64,000 nt of DNA from Proteus hauseri ATCC 700826. GTDB lineage: Bacteria > Pseudomonadota > Gammaproteobacteria > Enterobacterales > Enterobacteriaceae. The notes below the pieces were generated by a model, which saw nothing but the letters and a program-made list of their open reading frames with translations, searched no databases and was not told where the DNA came from. The stretch lies in assembly GCF_001654965.1 (NCBI RefSeq), contig NZ_LXEV01000016.1:1-64000 (forward strand), written 5' to 3'. The translations under genes were made by a program, and so were the position numbers. Positions 1 to 10,448 of this stretch are shown one piece after another (positions within the stretch are counted from its first letter, which is position 1; each line of letters begins with the position of its first letter).

Positions 1-3000
1 TTTAATAACGTAAGAAAAAATGAAACTATTAATTATATAAAAGAAGTTAAAAGTATTATTTTTTCTCAATACTTTCAAATGGTAGGAAAAAAAACTCAAG
101 ATGATTATTTTATTTCTGATTCATTAGGCGTGACTAAATATAGTGAGTGGCTATATGATTTAGGATTGGATAAATTAGATTTTAGTTATGTGGGATTAGA
201 AAAAGAAAATATATTTAATAAAATAAATTCCATTATGAAAGAAAATAATAAATATTACGCTGTTATTCTTTTAAAAGATCATGCTATTTCTATAACATAT
301 ACTAAATACTCTAATGATAATTATCGTTTTTCAATTTTTAATCCTAATTATGGTGTAACAGAATATAATGATGTAAAAATATTGATGGATATTCTATATT
401 ATCATTTGGATTTTTATGGTGGGCATGAAATAGATAATGGTAATTATTTTATTTTTAATGAATTTAAAGAAAGTGAAATAAAAACACATAAGAGTCTTTG
501 GAACAGTAATCCTATTGATACTAATAAAAACATTGCGGAAAATATAAAGAAAGCAGGGTTTTCGCTACACTTCAATGAAAATATCATAGGGCGAGTTGTT
601 CATTATAGTGAAAAAGGTGATCTTATTGTTGAGTTAAAACAGGATAATAAAATAACAGAAGTTATTGTAAAAGATATATATATTGATGATGGGCTTTATT
701 TATTAAAAAATAATATTAATAAAATTATTGAAAATAATAATGCGAGTAAAATAATTGTAAAAAAAACAGAAGATAATGATGTATCAATAAATATAATTGA
801 ATTTAATACACATCAAAAAATAAAAAATGCAGCAGGTTATATAGAGTTTGATGATATTTATTATCGAGAGTTAATTGATATCAACCGTTTTTTATTAAAA
901 GGTAAAAAAGCAAATGAATTAAATGAGATAGCTTCTTTAATAGATATATTAAAAGGAAATATATATTTTGATAAAATAATGGCTTCTTTTTCTCTAATTA
1001 ATAAAATAAAATATTTCAATCATAACAGTCACGGATCTCTTTTTGAAATTCTTAATAAAGTAAAAGATAAATTAGAGGGAAAGCTATTTTATGATAAATT
1101 AATTTATGGAAAAGAAAAAATACTTTCTTTGTCTGAATCAAACAATTTAGTTGCAGCAAAACTTTATCAGCTAATGGTTAGTGAAATTAGCGATAATAAT
1201 TATGGTATTAGTAACTTTATTTATAGTCAAGTTATTGAAAGTCCTTATTTATTATTAGATAAAAATAAAAGTGCCGGTATTGAAGGATATGATTATACCA
1301 TTACATTTAAACAAAATAACCAAGAACTACATAATATTGTAGAGAGTATTGATATACCAGAACTTAAAAATACAATATTAATTGAAAGTTTAAATACATT
1401 ACATTTAAAATATAATTATCAACGATTATCTGAATATAAAAACAATGAAAGCGTAGATAAATTAGTCAGTGTTATTGAAAATGAAATTGATTTAAAAAGA
1501 GGTGAATCATCAGATTCTTATCGAGATTTATATTTTGATCTATTTATAAATAATAGATTTAAAAATAGAATGATTGTTCATGATATAGAACAATTAGAGT
1601 ATTACTTTAATAATAATTTACGTGAGCGTAATTATGGTTATCATTATTATAATTTTTATATTGATGAAGCTAATCCTGGTGCTTTGCTAGAAAAATCATT
1701 TAATAAAAATAAAAATGAAATAGATTGTAGTTATATATTATTTGATGAAAATGAAAGTAACTTTAAATTCTTATTTAATGATAATAAATTTTTTACAGCA
1801 AGAAATATATCTAAAATAATTGTAGATAATATAAATTCTTATTATCAAGATGATATTTTGATTTATTTTTATAATGGTATTAAAAGTGAAAAGTTAAGTA
1901 GCTATTTAAAAAATAAACCAGAGGTTAGTAATTTTCTTGACTATTGTTTAAAAAATAAAATAAGACTTGTTGCAACAGGAAATGAAGATAACGAATTTTT
2001 ACACCAAGATTTTATTAAACATAAAAATAAAATTGATTATCTACATAATATTATATTGGAAAATCAATATAGCAATGAAAAAACAATTGTTTTCGCTAAA
2101 AAAGAAAAATTATTAAGTCATCGATATGGTCATCTTTTCATTGAAGGATTGGCGCAACGATTAAATATGCCTATTTATCAAGTTGTTGATAATAAACTTT
2201 CACTTTTAAATGAAAATTTCGTTATTAAACCATTAACTGTTCAACATTATATAAATAAACCACTATTAGAAAATAGTACTGAAATGGATATTATTATTCC
2301 AGAAGCCGATAATGCTTCAGATAGATTAAAAAATAATAAAATAAATATTGAGGAAGATAATTATACTAATAAAATATATAAACTTGCATCTGATATTTTT
2401 TCTAATTTTAGAGATGATGATAAATTTATTCTAGGTTATAAAGAAAATATTACTACAGCTATTTCTAGCTATTCAGAAAAAATGACAATGGCTGATATTT
2501 TTAATTATATTAAATTGAATAGATATAGCCTTAATGATTATCAAATAGGTACTATTATTAATAAAGTGGATCAGCTTAATATTGAAAGGCATAAAAAAGT
2601 CTTAAAAAATATCAGTGATATTATTATCAATAATAATGTATCTATAAAAGTTTTATGTAATAAGTATTTTTATGAACTGTCGGCTTTCTTTATGACATCG
2701 GATAAAAAAAACATTACCAATAAATTATATCAAGTAATCTATGATCCATTAATAAGTGAAAAATTTAATCAATATTTAATGAATGAAATAACCATTGAAG
2801 AATGGAAGTCATATAATCAATTAACAGAAGAAAAACTAACGTTAGTAGAAAAGACAAATCAAACGATAAAGCTTGTTCATTCAATATATGATAATCCAAA
2901 AATAATTGGAAAACTAAGTTTATTATCTAATAATTTACTTTCATCATTTTTTGACATAAACAATAAAGGTGTTTTATATCATGTATTATTAAATTTCATT

Positions 3001-6000
3001 TCAACTTTTGAAAATTATAAAAATATAATAAATAAACTTGGTAAGATTATCTTTATGAATAAAAATAATCTTATACTTGATACTCTATCACCAGTGAAAG
3101 CATTAGATAAAGTCAGTACATTAGAGAATTCCACTACTTTAGATATTAATAAAAAACTGATTTATGATGAAGTTGTAGAAATAAATAAAACTTATATAAA
3201 TAAAGGATTATTAATTAGTTTAGGTGCAAAAATAGATGGGGTAAATATTGATAATGTTGATCTAAATAATATGGAGCAATGGGAATTAAAATTAAAATTT
3301 GATCCTCATCATCTTAATGATTATTTTTTATCAGCATCTGATAATGAAAATGATAAAAAAGTTATTGCATTATTTAATTATTTATTAAATGGAAAGAAAG
3401 ATAAAATAAAACATTTAATTTCTAACGATAGTAATAGAATGGATTATTTGGCTGCTTCTGAACGATTTAAAAAAATCATTGATTTAGGTAATAAACATTA
3501 TAACGATAAGGATTGGAATGCATTAAGGCAGGTATCATTGAAAATACCACGACATATGAAGATAATTAGTAAAATTGGCTATGCTAATATCACTTATGGA
3601 ATGTGGCAATCAATTAATACCACATTTATATTTGCTGAACAACTTAATAATCCAAAGTTAACGACCAAAGAACGAAAAGATATAATAAATAATCTAGCTA
3701 TTATGTGGTCTGAAATAGCTTCTAATGGACTTTCTGAAGTTATTGAAATTGCATTGGCAAAAGGATTATTAAAGTATCGTCATAATCCATTAGATTACGT
3801 TAGCAAAATAAGTACAAGGGTAGGTATTGGATTAAATATTCTTTCTGTTGGCTTTGATATTTATAATGCTTACGATAACTTTAGTAGAATTGCTGGCGAA
3901 AGTAATGAAAAGCGAAAAGTTGATTATATTGTTAATGGCTCTTTTGCTATTGTTTCAGGTCTTGTTACCTTAGGTGTATCTATTGCAATGTTAGCAGGTT
4001 CAGTAATTGCGGGACCTATTGGTGTTGTTGCCGGCGCAGTAATTGCGTTAGCAACATCTATTTACAATGCAGCAAGACTTATTGAAGAAGCAAAGACGAA
4101 AGTGCATTTTACGCCATTAGAAGAGCTAGATAATGGTTTTTATGCATTCTTAATGGGAGATTTATTACCAAGTAAAAAAAATGAGATTATTTATTTAGAA
4201 ACAGAAACACAATTAGAAAATATGATCGACGAAAATGCAAAAAAATATTTCGATAAAATTAAAAAAGAAAATGATTTGAGTCTCTATTTTTATACTAATG
4301 AGAAACATATTTATCAAGAGTATTATTACTATAAAATAATACCAAATTTGATTGGGCGGAGTTTAGACTCTATATTAAATCCTTTAGGGGAATATATTTC
4401 TGAACGAATATCACAAAATATCCCCCAAAAAGAAGCAGAGGAAATAGCGGCTCTCTCTTATTATCTTCGAGCTGAAAAAACAGAATATAAATATTATATT
4501 CCCGAAAAAGCAATATCAACCGATGAAGTTTTGATTTTTGATATGAATTTTTATATTAATGAATTGAAACGCTATTCTATAGATATTGTTTCGGATGACG
4601 AATCTCATGTTTTTGATAATATAGTTAGTAATGATTTTCTTAATGAAATTATCACATCAAAAGAAAAAACAGTTAAAACATTAAGTCAAAGTGAGTTGTT
4701 AGGTGATTTAATAAAAGTAAATAACTATAATGGATATTATCTATCTAATTTTAAAAATAATGAAACACTTTATTTTAATAGTTACAATGGAGATGACATT
4801 ATCGCAGCTCCCGCAATAACAAAAAATAATTTTGATATTTATAATGGAACTAAAAGATTAAGTGGTGGGAATAACGATGATATGTTTAATTTATTGGCTT
4901 CAGAGTCACCTAATTATGCAAGTCGTTTTTATGGTAGAGGGGGTAATGATACGTTGCATATTATAAAAACAACAAATAAATATGCAGGATACGAAATTGA
5001 TTTGTCAAAGAATTATGTTAAGTTTAAAAAATCAGAAAATGTTAATAATAGTCAGAATTTTAATTCAAAACTTTTTTTATATCAAGATAATGGCCGTGTT
5101 TATTCAAGAAAATTACTCGATACAATGCCAAGTATTGTATTGCAAGCTCACAAAGTAATTGCTTATTTAGATAGTATTGAAAATGTAATTGGTAGCAAAA
5201 ATAGCAATGACATTATTTATGGTAATCAAAATGATAATTATTTGGATGGCGTTGATGGTACGGATTTATTATATGGACTAAAGGGAAATGATACCCTTGC
5301 TTTACAAGATGGTTATGCGGAGGGTGGTGATGGTAATGATAAATATATTATTTTAAGAGCTTCCTTGGAAAAAAGTTATAATATTTTATTTGAAACTATC
5401 ATTAATGAAGTGAGTAAGTCAGAGTCTAGTGTTGTAAAATTAAATTATAATTTTGATGAAATTACATCAATTAATCGTTATGGAAAAGATATTGTTTTTA
5501 ATATTAAAGTTAACGATGGAAATAAAGAAAATAAATTAATTTATCACTCAGTGACATTAAGAAATGTTTATGATAGTAATCAAGGTAATATATTATCACA
5601 CCAATATATGTTAACGACAATGGATGGTTTTATGCTAACCATAAATGAAAGTAAAAATATTACGGATAATGTATTATATAATTTTAGCTATTTAGATACC
5701 TATGCTAATGATACAGATAAAATACAGAGTATTCATATTGATGAAAATAATGAATCTTTATTTTTATCTTATGCTAATAAAAATAAAACAATAAAATTAC
5801 TTTCTAAAATTAAATATAGTGGCTTTTCCTCTGGTGAAGGTTTGCGATTTGGCATCGACAGTAATAAAGAAGATAATAACTACTTTTCTATTACAGCAGA
5901 TTCATTTATAAAATTAAGCTCAGGCCATGATAATTATCAAATTAAAACATTTTTAGCTAAAAATAAGAGTGATGAAATTAAAGTTTCTCTTTCTAACTCT

Positions 6001-6999
6001 TCAGATGATTTAAATAAAAGTTGCGTGAGTAATTTCTTTTTATCAGATGTGAGCGGATTCGATTTGATCTTTAATAATGGTATATTATCACATCGTTATC
6101 ATCCTGATGCATATTTAAAAATAATTTTTGATAAGCTGAATTTAAAATACTTTCTTGATTCAAATGCAAATATTAGATTTATTGATAAAGATAATACTAT
6201 TTTCACGCTTCCAATAAAAGAGAGTCAGCAAGGTTTGTTAATGCCTGTTACTAATTTAAATTTAACAATGAGTAATGAAGATGATGTGCTTATGATCCCT
6301 GAATCTCTTATTTTAAATAAAGCAGTATTATCTGCCTATTCTATTTATACTCCCGAGTCTCATTTTATGCCTATCTCATTAATCTTAAAAGACAATAAGA
6401 ATAAATCGGTTGATTTATTACCTATTTTAGAATTAATGGATGGTGATGATATTGTGGTTAATCATAATAAAAGCAGCTCAGTTATTGATGGTGGAAACGG
6501 CGATGATCATATTGTGGTAAATGGTGGACATCATATTTTGATAGCAGGAGAAGGTAACGATAATATTAATGCAGGAAGTGGGAATGATCTGCTTATTTCA
6601 CAATCCGGTCATGATTATCTGAATGGCGGTGCTGGAAATAATATTTATATTGTGCAAAAAAGACAAGGTAATGTGACGGTATATGATGAAGGTGAAAATA
6701 GTCATCTTTTTATTACTGGGCTATCTGAACAAGACACTTTTACTTATTCTGAAATCGGTGATGATATGCAGTATAGAAGCCAAGATAACCAATTTACTTT
6801 AACAGTTAAAACAAAAGAGAATAATAATTCATCGGTTATTTTAATTGAGAAACAAAATACATTTTCAATGCAATCACTTGCTTCTATTATTCAGGATATG
6901 GCTCAGTTTAATGAGCAACAACTCACTACAATGCAAGGCAGCGAATTTATTCCATCATCGACATGGTCACCTTTAACATTAGTGACAAAACATTTGTAA
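1..6999 (+). CDS. Giant RTX-repeat toxin with C58-like protease and Tcd-like pore region (5' partial)
   Basis: The reading frame is open from base 1, so the true start lies upstream; the first internal ATG is at 79. At least 2332 residues are visible. Near the N-terminus, His at codon 280-282 followed 20 residues later by FNPNYG (337-354) resembles the His and Asp/Asn motif of YopT-type (C58) cysteine proteases; the catalytic Cys expected about 120 residues earlier would be outside the window. Around 3820-4100 a Gly/Ala/Val-rich hydrophobic stretch resembles the pore/translocation region of TcdA/TcdB-type toxins. Glycine/aspartate nonapeptide repeats of the RTX type occur at about 4790-5340 and 6430-6660 (for example GGNGDDHI, GEGNDNI, GSGNDLL). 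The roughly 100-residue tail after the repeats fits a type I secretion signal. The coding sequence is far more AT-rich than the neighbouring genes, suggesting transfer. No secretion genes are in view. The family call is by motif recognition; residues about 550-1240 match nothing I recognise. Confidence 0.75.
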   Translation, partial: FNNVRKNETINYIKEVKSIIFSQYFQMVGKKTQDDYFISDSLGVTKYSEWLYDLGLDKLDFSYVGLEKENIFNKINSIMKENNKYYAVILLKDHAISITYTKYSNDNYRFSIFNPNYGVTEYNDVKILMDILYYHLDFYGGHEIDNGNYFIFNEFKESEIKTHKSLWNSNPIDTNKNIAENIKKAGFSLHFNENIIGRVVHYSEKGDLIVELKQDNKITEVIVKDIYIDDGLYLLKNNINKIIENNNASKIIVKKTEDNDVSINIIEFNTHQKIKNAAGYIEFDDIYYRELIDINRFLLKGKKANELNEIASLIDILKGNIYFDKIMASFSLINKIKYFNHNSHGSLFEILNKVKDKLEGKLFYDKLIYGKEKILSLSESNNLVAAKLYQLMVSEISDNNYGISNFIYSQVIESPYLLLDKNKSAGIEGYDYTITFKQNNQELHNIVESIDIPELKNTILIESLNTLHLKYNYQRLSEYKNNESVDKLVSVIENEIDLKRGESSDSYRDLYFDLFINNRFKNRMIVHDIEQLEYYFNNNLRERNYGYHYYNFYIDEANPGALLEKSFNKNKNEIDCSYILFDENESNFKFLFNDNKFFTARNISKIIVDNINSYYQDDILIYFYNGIKSEKLSSYLKNKPEVSNFLDYCLKNKIRLVATGNEDNEFLHQDFIKHKNKIDYLHNIILENQYSNEKTIVFAKKEKLLSHRYGHLFIEGLAQRLNMPIYQVVDNKLSLLNENFVIKPLTVQHYINKPLLENSTEMDIIIPEADNASDRLKNNKINIEEDNYTNKIYKLASDIFSNFRDDDKFILGYKENITTAISSYSEKMTMADIFNYIKLNRYSLNDYQIGTIINKVDQLNIERHKKVLKNISDIIINNNVSIKVLCNKYFYELSAFFMTSDKKNITNKLYQVIYDPLISEKFNQYLMNEITIEEWKSYNQLTEEKLTLVEKTNQTIKLVHSIYDNPKIIGKLSLLSNNLLSSFFDINNKGVLYHVLLNFISTFENYKNIINKLGKIIFMNKNNLILDTLSPVKALDKVSTLENSTTLDINKKLIYDEVVEINKTYINKGLLISLGAKIDGVNIDNVDLNNMEQWELKLKFDPHHLNDYFLSASDNENDKKVIALFNYLLNGKKDKIKHLISNDSNRMDYLAASERFKKIIDLGNKHYNDKDWNALRQVSLKIPRHMKIISKIGYANITYGMWQSINTTFIFAEQLNNPKLTTKERKDIINNLAIMWSEIASNGLSEVIEIALAKGLLKYRHNPLDYVSKISTRVGIGLNILSVGFDIYNAYDNFSRIAGESNEKRKVDYIVNGSFAIVSGLVTLGVSIAMLAGSVIAGPIGVVAGAVIALATSIYNAARLIEEAKTKVHFTPLEELDNGFYAFLMGDLLPSKKNEIIYLETETQLENMIDENAKKYFDKIKKENDLSLYFYTNEKHIYQEYYYYKIIPNLIGRSLDSILNPLGEYISERISQNIPQKEAEEIAALSYYLRAEKTEYKYYIPEKAISTDEVLIFDMNFYINELKRYSIDIVSDDESHVFDNIVSNDFLNEIITSKEKTVKTLSQSELLGDLIKVNNYNGYYLSNFKNNETLYFNSYNGDDIIAAPAITKNNFDIYNGTKRLSGGNNDDMFNLLASESPNYASRFYGRGGNDTLHIIKTTNKYAGYEIDLSKNYVKFKKSENVNNSQNFNSKLFLYQDNGRVYSRKLLDTMPSIVLQAHKVIAYLDSIENVIGSKNSNDIIYGNQNDNYLDGVDGTDLLYGLKGNDTLALQDGYAEGGDGNDKYIILRASLEKSYNILFETIINEVSKSESSVVKLNYNFDEITSINRYGKDIVFNIKVNDGNKENKLIYHSVTLRNVYDSNQGNILSHQYMLTTMDGFMLTINESKNITDNVLYNFSYLDTYANDTDKIQSIHIDENNESLFLSYANKNKTIKLLSKIKYSGFSSGEGLRFGIDSNKEDNNYFSITADSFIKLSSGHDNYQIKTFLAKNKSDEIKVSLSNSSDDLNKSCVSNFFLSDVSGFDLIFNNGILSHRYHPDAYLKIIFDKLNLKYFLDSNANIRFIDKDNTIFTLPIKESQQGLLMPVTNLNLTMSNEDDVLMIPESLILNKAVLSAYSIYTPESHFMPISLILKDNKNKSVDLLPILELMDGDDIVVNHNKSSSVIDGGNGDDHIVVNGGHHILIAGEGNDNINAGSGNDLLISQSGHDYLNGGAGNNIYIVQKRQGNVTVYDEGENSHLFITGLSEQDTFTYSEIGDDMQYRSQDNQFTLTVKTKENNNSSVILIEKQNTFSMQSLASIIQDMAQFNEQQLTTMQGSEFIPSSTWSPLTLVTKHL

Positions 7000-7022
7000 C
7001 TTTTGTGTATGAAATAATAAAT

Positions 7023-7055
7023 AAAACACGGCTCTTATTAGAGCGGTGTTTTATT
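7023..7055. terminator. Bidirectional terminator between toxin gene and yaaA
   Basis: AAAACAC (7023-7029) pairs with GTGTTTT (7046-7052) and GCTC with GAGC around a six-base loop, with one G-G mismatch. A-run and T-run flanks allow use from both converging genes. Confidence 0.7.
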
Positions 7056-7090
7056 ATTGATTTATACATTAAAAATTAAAGAAGTTATAT

Positions 7091-7873
7091 TTATTTAGCC
7101 ATAGACTCAGAGCGTTTAAAGACCAAGGTGTTACCTTCTGATTCTGCTGAATTAAACTGATAGCCTTCAAGTTCAAATTCTTTGAGTTGTGTTTTATTGG
7201 TTAATTTCTCTTGAATAATAAAACGACTCATTAAACCACGTGCTTTTTTGGCATAAAAACTGATGACTTTATACTTACCATTTTTTTCATCAAGAAATAC
7301 TGGCTTAATAATTTCTGCATTTAGTTTTTTAGTATTAACAGATTTAAAGTATTCGTCGGAAGCTAAATTTACTAGAATATCATCGCCTTGTTCGTCAAGC
7401 GCTTTATTTAGTGTATCAGTAATAATATTACCCCAGAATTGATAGAGATCTTTGCCTTTCTTATTTTCTAATTTGATACCCATTTCAAGGCGATAAGGTT
7501 GCATAAGATCTAATGGACGCAATACGCCATATAAACCAGACAACATGCGTAAATGTTGTTGAGCAAACAGAAAATCATCTTCAGAAAAGTGTTCAGCTTG
7601 CATACCGGTATAAACATCGCCTTTAAAAGCGAGAATAGCTTGGCGTGCATTATTTGGTGTAAATTCTGGGTGCCATTCACCAAATCGTGCTGCATTAAGA
7701 CCCGCTAATTTATCGCTTATTTTCATTAAACTTGCGATATCACTTGAAGATAATTTTCGGCATTCATCAATAAGTTGTTGGGAATATTTCAGCAATTCAG
7801 GTTGGGTGAAGTGTGTTGTTGCTAAAGGCGATTCGTAATCCAACGTTTTTGCTGGTGAAATAGTAATTAGCAT
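7091..7873 (-). CDS. yaaA: Peroxide stress protein YaaA (UPF0246/DUF328)
   Basis: A 260-residue protein covering the full length of the YaaA family. It begins [17 protein letters not shown], the typical family start, and contains the conserved ASDEYFKSV segment and the basic [13 protein letters not shown] segment. In E. coli YaaA binds DNA and limits damage from hydrogen peroxide by lowering free iron; it is OxyR-induced there. It is cytoplasmic. The gene converges on the toxin gene and lies just before talB; E. coli yaaJ, which separates yaaA from talB there, is absent. No OxyR site was identified. Confidence 0.95.
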   Translation of the reverse strand: MLITISPAKTLDYESPLATTHFTQPELLKYSQQLIDECRKLSSSDIASLMKISDKLAGLNAARFGEWHPEFTPNNARQAILAFKGDVYTGMQAEHFSEDDFLFAQQHLRMLSGLYGVLRPLDLMQPYRLEMGIKLENKKGKDLYQFWGNIITDTLNKALDEQGDDILVNLASDEYFKSVNTKKLNAEIIKPVFLDEKNGKYKVISFYAKKARGLMSRFIIQEKLTNKTQLKEFELEGYQFNSAESEGNTLVFKRSESMAK

Positions 7874-8177
7874 AATTCCCTCAATTTGTTACTTTAATGA
7901 GTCTGCAATATAGCAAATTTTTACTGTTAATAAGCTAAATTGTAGTGATAGGAAAAAACAATGATATCTACTTTAAGAGGGTAAAGTTGAGTTATTAATC
8001 GATTCAGCTTGTGATTTCCTTCTGTTTTTTTCCGCTTTCATTTCGCGAAAACGTTTGGCATTCAAATAATTGCTCTGTATGGATTTAACCATCTTGTAGT
8101 GTGAGCAGTCCATGTTATTATCAAAGATATCCGCAGGTGACTGCAAACAGATTTACCTAGTAGATGAGATAAATAAA
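7874..8177. other. yaaA-talB divergent intergenic region
   Basis: About 300 bp between divergent genes must carry both promoters. I could not place a convincing -35/-10 pair. A possible upstream extension of the talB frame to 8112 exists but is not supported by homology. Confidence 0.4.
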
Positions 8178-9131
8178 ATGACCAACAAATTGACTTCTTT
8201 GCGTAAGCTGACAACCGTTGTTGCTGACACTGGCGATATCGCTGCAATGAAACTGTATCAGCCACAAGACGCAACTACCAACCCATCTTTAATTCTTAAT
8301 GCTGCACAAATTCCTGAATATCGTAAATTAATTGATGAAGCGATTACATGGGCTCGTTCACAAAGTTCTTCTCGTGAGCAACAAATTGTAGATGCTTGCG
8401 ACAAACTGGCAGTAAATATCGGTCTGGAAATCTTAAAACTTATTCCGGGTCGTATTTCAACAGAAGTTGACGCTCGTCTGTCTTATGACACCGATGCTTG
8501 TATCGCAAAAGCTCGCCACCTGATGAAATTATACAACGATGCGGGTATTAGTAACGACCGTATTCTGATCAAATTAGCTTCGACTTGGCAGGGTATTCGT
8601 GCTGCAGAACAATTAGAAAAAGAAGGTATCAACTGTAACCTGACTTTACTGTTCTCTTTTGCTCAAGCACGCGCATGTGCGGAAGCGGGTGTTTACCTGA
8701 TTTCTCCATTTGTTGGCCGTATTATGGATTGGTATAAAGCCAATACAGATAAAAAAGAATTTGCACCAGCAGAAGATCCAGGTGTTATTTCTGTTACTGA
8801 AATTTATAACTATTATAAAGAACATGGTTATAACACGGTTGTTATGGGCGCAAGCTTCCGTAATATCGGTGAAATTTTAGAACTTGCTGGTTGTGACCGT
8901 TTAACCATCTCTCCATCACTGCTAAAAGAACTGTCAGAAGCAGAAGGTGAAGTTGAACATAAATTAGTGTTCAAAGGTGAAACAAAGGCGCGTCCAGCAG
9001 CGATTACAGAAGCTCAATTCTACTGGGATCACAATGCAGACCCAATGGCAGTAGATAAACTGTCTGATGGTATTCGCAAATTTGCTGTTGATCAGGAAAA
9101 ATTAGAGAAAATGATTGCGGATTTATTATAA
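8178..9131 (+). CDS. talB: Transaldolase B
   Basis: Transaldolase of the non-oxidative pentose phosphate pathway; it moves a dihydroxyacetone unit between sedoheptulose-7-phosphate and glyceraldehyde-3-phosphate in the cytoplasm. The start at 8178 gives 317 residues, the exact length of E. coli TalB, and begins [20 protein letters not shown]; the ATG at 8112 would add 22 residues without family support. The Schiff-base lysine is in ILIKLAST, and the DATTNPSL motif follows the N-terminal strand. It is a single gene ended by a terminator at 9163. Confidence 0.97.
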   Translation: MTNKLTSLRKLTTVVADTGDIAAMKLYQPQDATTNPSLILNAAQIPEYRKLIDEAITWARSQSSSREQQIVDACDKLAVNIGLEILKLIPGRISTEVDARLSYDTDACIAKARHLMKLYNDAGISNDRILIKLASTWQGIRAAEQLEKEGINCNLTLLFSFAQARACAEAGVYLISPFVGRIMDWYKANTDKKEFAPAEDPGVISVTEIYNYYKEHGYNTVVMGASFRNIGEILELAGCDRLTISPSLLKELSEAEGEVEHKLVFKGETKARPAAITEAQFYWDHNADPMAVDKLSDGIRKFAVDQEKLEKMIADLL

Positions 9132-9162
9132 TCTATCGTTAAGTTCTTATAAAAAACTTCCG

Positions 9163-9195
9163 TACCCACCTTTTATAGGTGGGTATTTTTATTTT
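9163..9195 (+). terminator. Rho-independent terminator of talB
   Basis: TACCCACC (9163-9170) pairs perfectly with GGTGGGTA (9178-9185) around a seven-base loop, followed by a T-rich tract. Confidence 0.85.
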
Positions 9196-9314
9196 TCGCG
9201 AGTCAAAATAACATTTAAGCAAGTTTTAAGATTAAATTGATTGGAATAAATTATTTATCCAGTAATAATTATAAAAATTAATTATTAAAACACTCTATTT
9301 ATTATTGGTGAATT

Positions 9315-10298
9315 ATGAAAAAAATTGTCTTGGCAACCATGCTTGCATCGCTATTTTTTAGTGGCATGGCTATGGCAGAAAGCAAAACCGCTTTCTCTTT
9401 ACCTGCTATTGAGAAAAGTGCTGAAGGTGGAAATGCAGCCTCTCAATATCAACTGGGTATCAAATACGAAAGTGGTGAAGGGGTTGAGCAAAATGCTCAA
9501 AAAGCACTGGAATGGTATACCAAAGCAGCAGAACAAGGTCATGCTGAAGCTCAGTTAAACTTAGCATTAATGTATGACATGAGTGACGATATAGACCGTG
9601 ATGCGGAAAAAGCTGTTTATTGGTATAACAAAGCAGCTGTCCAAGGTGTTTCTTTAGCACAGTATAACTTAGCTGTCTCTTTTGATGATGGTGATGGTGT
9701 TGAACAAGATCACGAAAAAGCCGTTTATTGGTATACCAAAGCGGGTGAACAAGGTGATAGCGACGCTCAATACAACCTTGCTATCTCTTATGATGAAGGT
9801 ATTGGTGTAGGCCAAGATCACGCTAAAGCAGTAGTCTGGTACACCAAAGCAGCAGAACAAGGTCATGCTGATGCTCAGTATAATCTTGCGGTTTCTTATG
9901 ATGATGGTGAAGGTGTTGAACGTGACGGCAGCAAAGCTGTATTTTGGTACACCAAAGCAGCAAACCAAGGTAATCGCGATGCACAAAATAACCTTGGTGT
10001 AATGTATGACGAAGGCGACGGTGTTGCTAAAGACACTCGTAAAGCTGTTGAATGGTATAAAAAAGCAGCATTCCAAGGTAATGGTTTAGCGCAAAATAAC
10101 CTCGCTTTAAATTACTATTATGGTAAAGGCGTTAAACGCGATCTAAAAGAAGCTTATGCATGGTTCTCTGTTGCAGTTGAAAATGGCGATGGTGATGAAG
10201 CAATGCTAAAACGTACTGCTCGTGCACTAAATGCTGCACAATTAGCTGAAGCCAAAGCGTTAGCGGCTTCTTATATTGCTAAATATCTTGATGAATAA
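9315..10298 (+). CDS. Secreted Sel1-repeat protein
   Basis: A 327-residue protein with a clear Sec signal peptide (MKKIVLATMLASLFFSGMAMA, cleavage about residue 21) followed by seven consecutive 36-residue Sel1-like (TPR-related) repeats. Each repeat shows the AQYNLG/A, G.GV..D..KA..WY.KAA.QG pattern; the last is more divergent (AYAWFSVAVENGD). A short helical tail with AAQLAEAKALA ends it. Sel1 proteins are protein-interaction scaffolds; the partner is unknown, and the signal peptide places it in the periplasm or outside. It stands alone between talB and mog, with its own terminator, in a position where E. coli has no such gene. Confidence 0.85.
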   Translation: MKKIVLATMLASLFFSGMAMAESKTAFSLPAIEKSAEGGNAASQYQLGIKYESGEGVEQNAQKALEWYTKAAEQGHAEAQLNLALMYDMSDDIDRDAEKAVYWYNKAAVQGVSLAQYNLAVSFDDGDGVEQDHEKAVYWYTKAGEQGDSDAQYNLAISYDEGIGVGQDHAKAVVWYTKAAEQGHADAQYNLAVSYDDGEGVERDGSKAVFWYTKAANQGNRDAQNNLGVMYDEGDGVAKDTRKAVEWYKKAAFQGNGLAQNNLALNYYYGKGVKRDLKEAYAWFSVAVENGDGDEAMLKRTARALNAAQLAEAKALAASYIAKYLDE

Positions 10299-10326
10299 TA
10301 TTTAATTATATTGTTGATTAAGGGGG

Positions 10327-10352
10327 ATGGGAGCTAATTAGCTCCCATTTTT
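10327..10352 (+). terminator. Terminator of the Sel1-repeat gene
   Basis: ATGGGAGCT and AGCTCCCAT pair around a four-base loop and are followed by a T run. Confidence 0.85.
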
Positions 10353-10448
10353 GTTTATATTAATCATCATATAGAACAATGAATGTATTGTGTTCCCATG
10401 TTAATATCTGCGAGCTATTTGGCGGTTATTGATTAAATTGAGGTTGAT

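Noticed and set aside
8112-8177. N-terminal extension of transaldolase
   Set aside because: Start at 8178 gives the exact 317-residue family length.
9430-10190. Direct repeats of about 108 bp
   Set aside because: These are the coding repeats of the Sel1 domains, not a CRISPR or mobile element.
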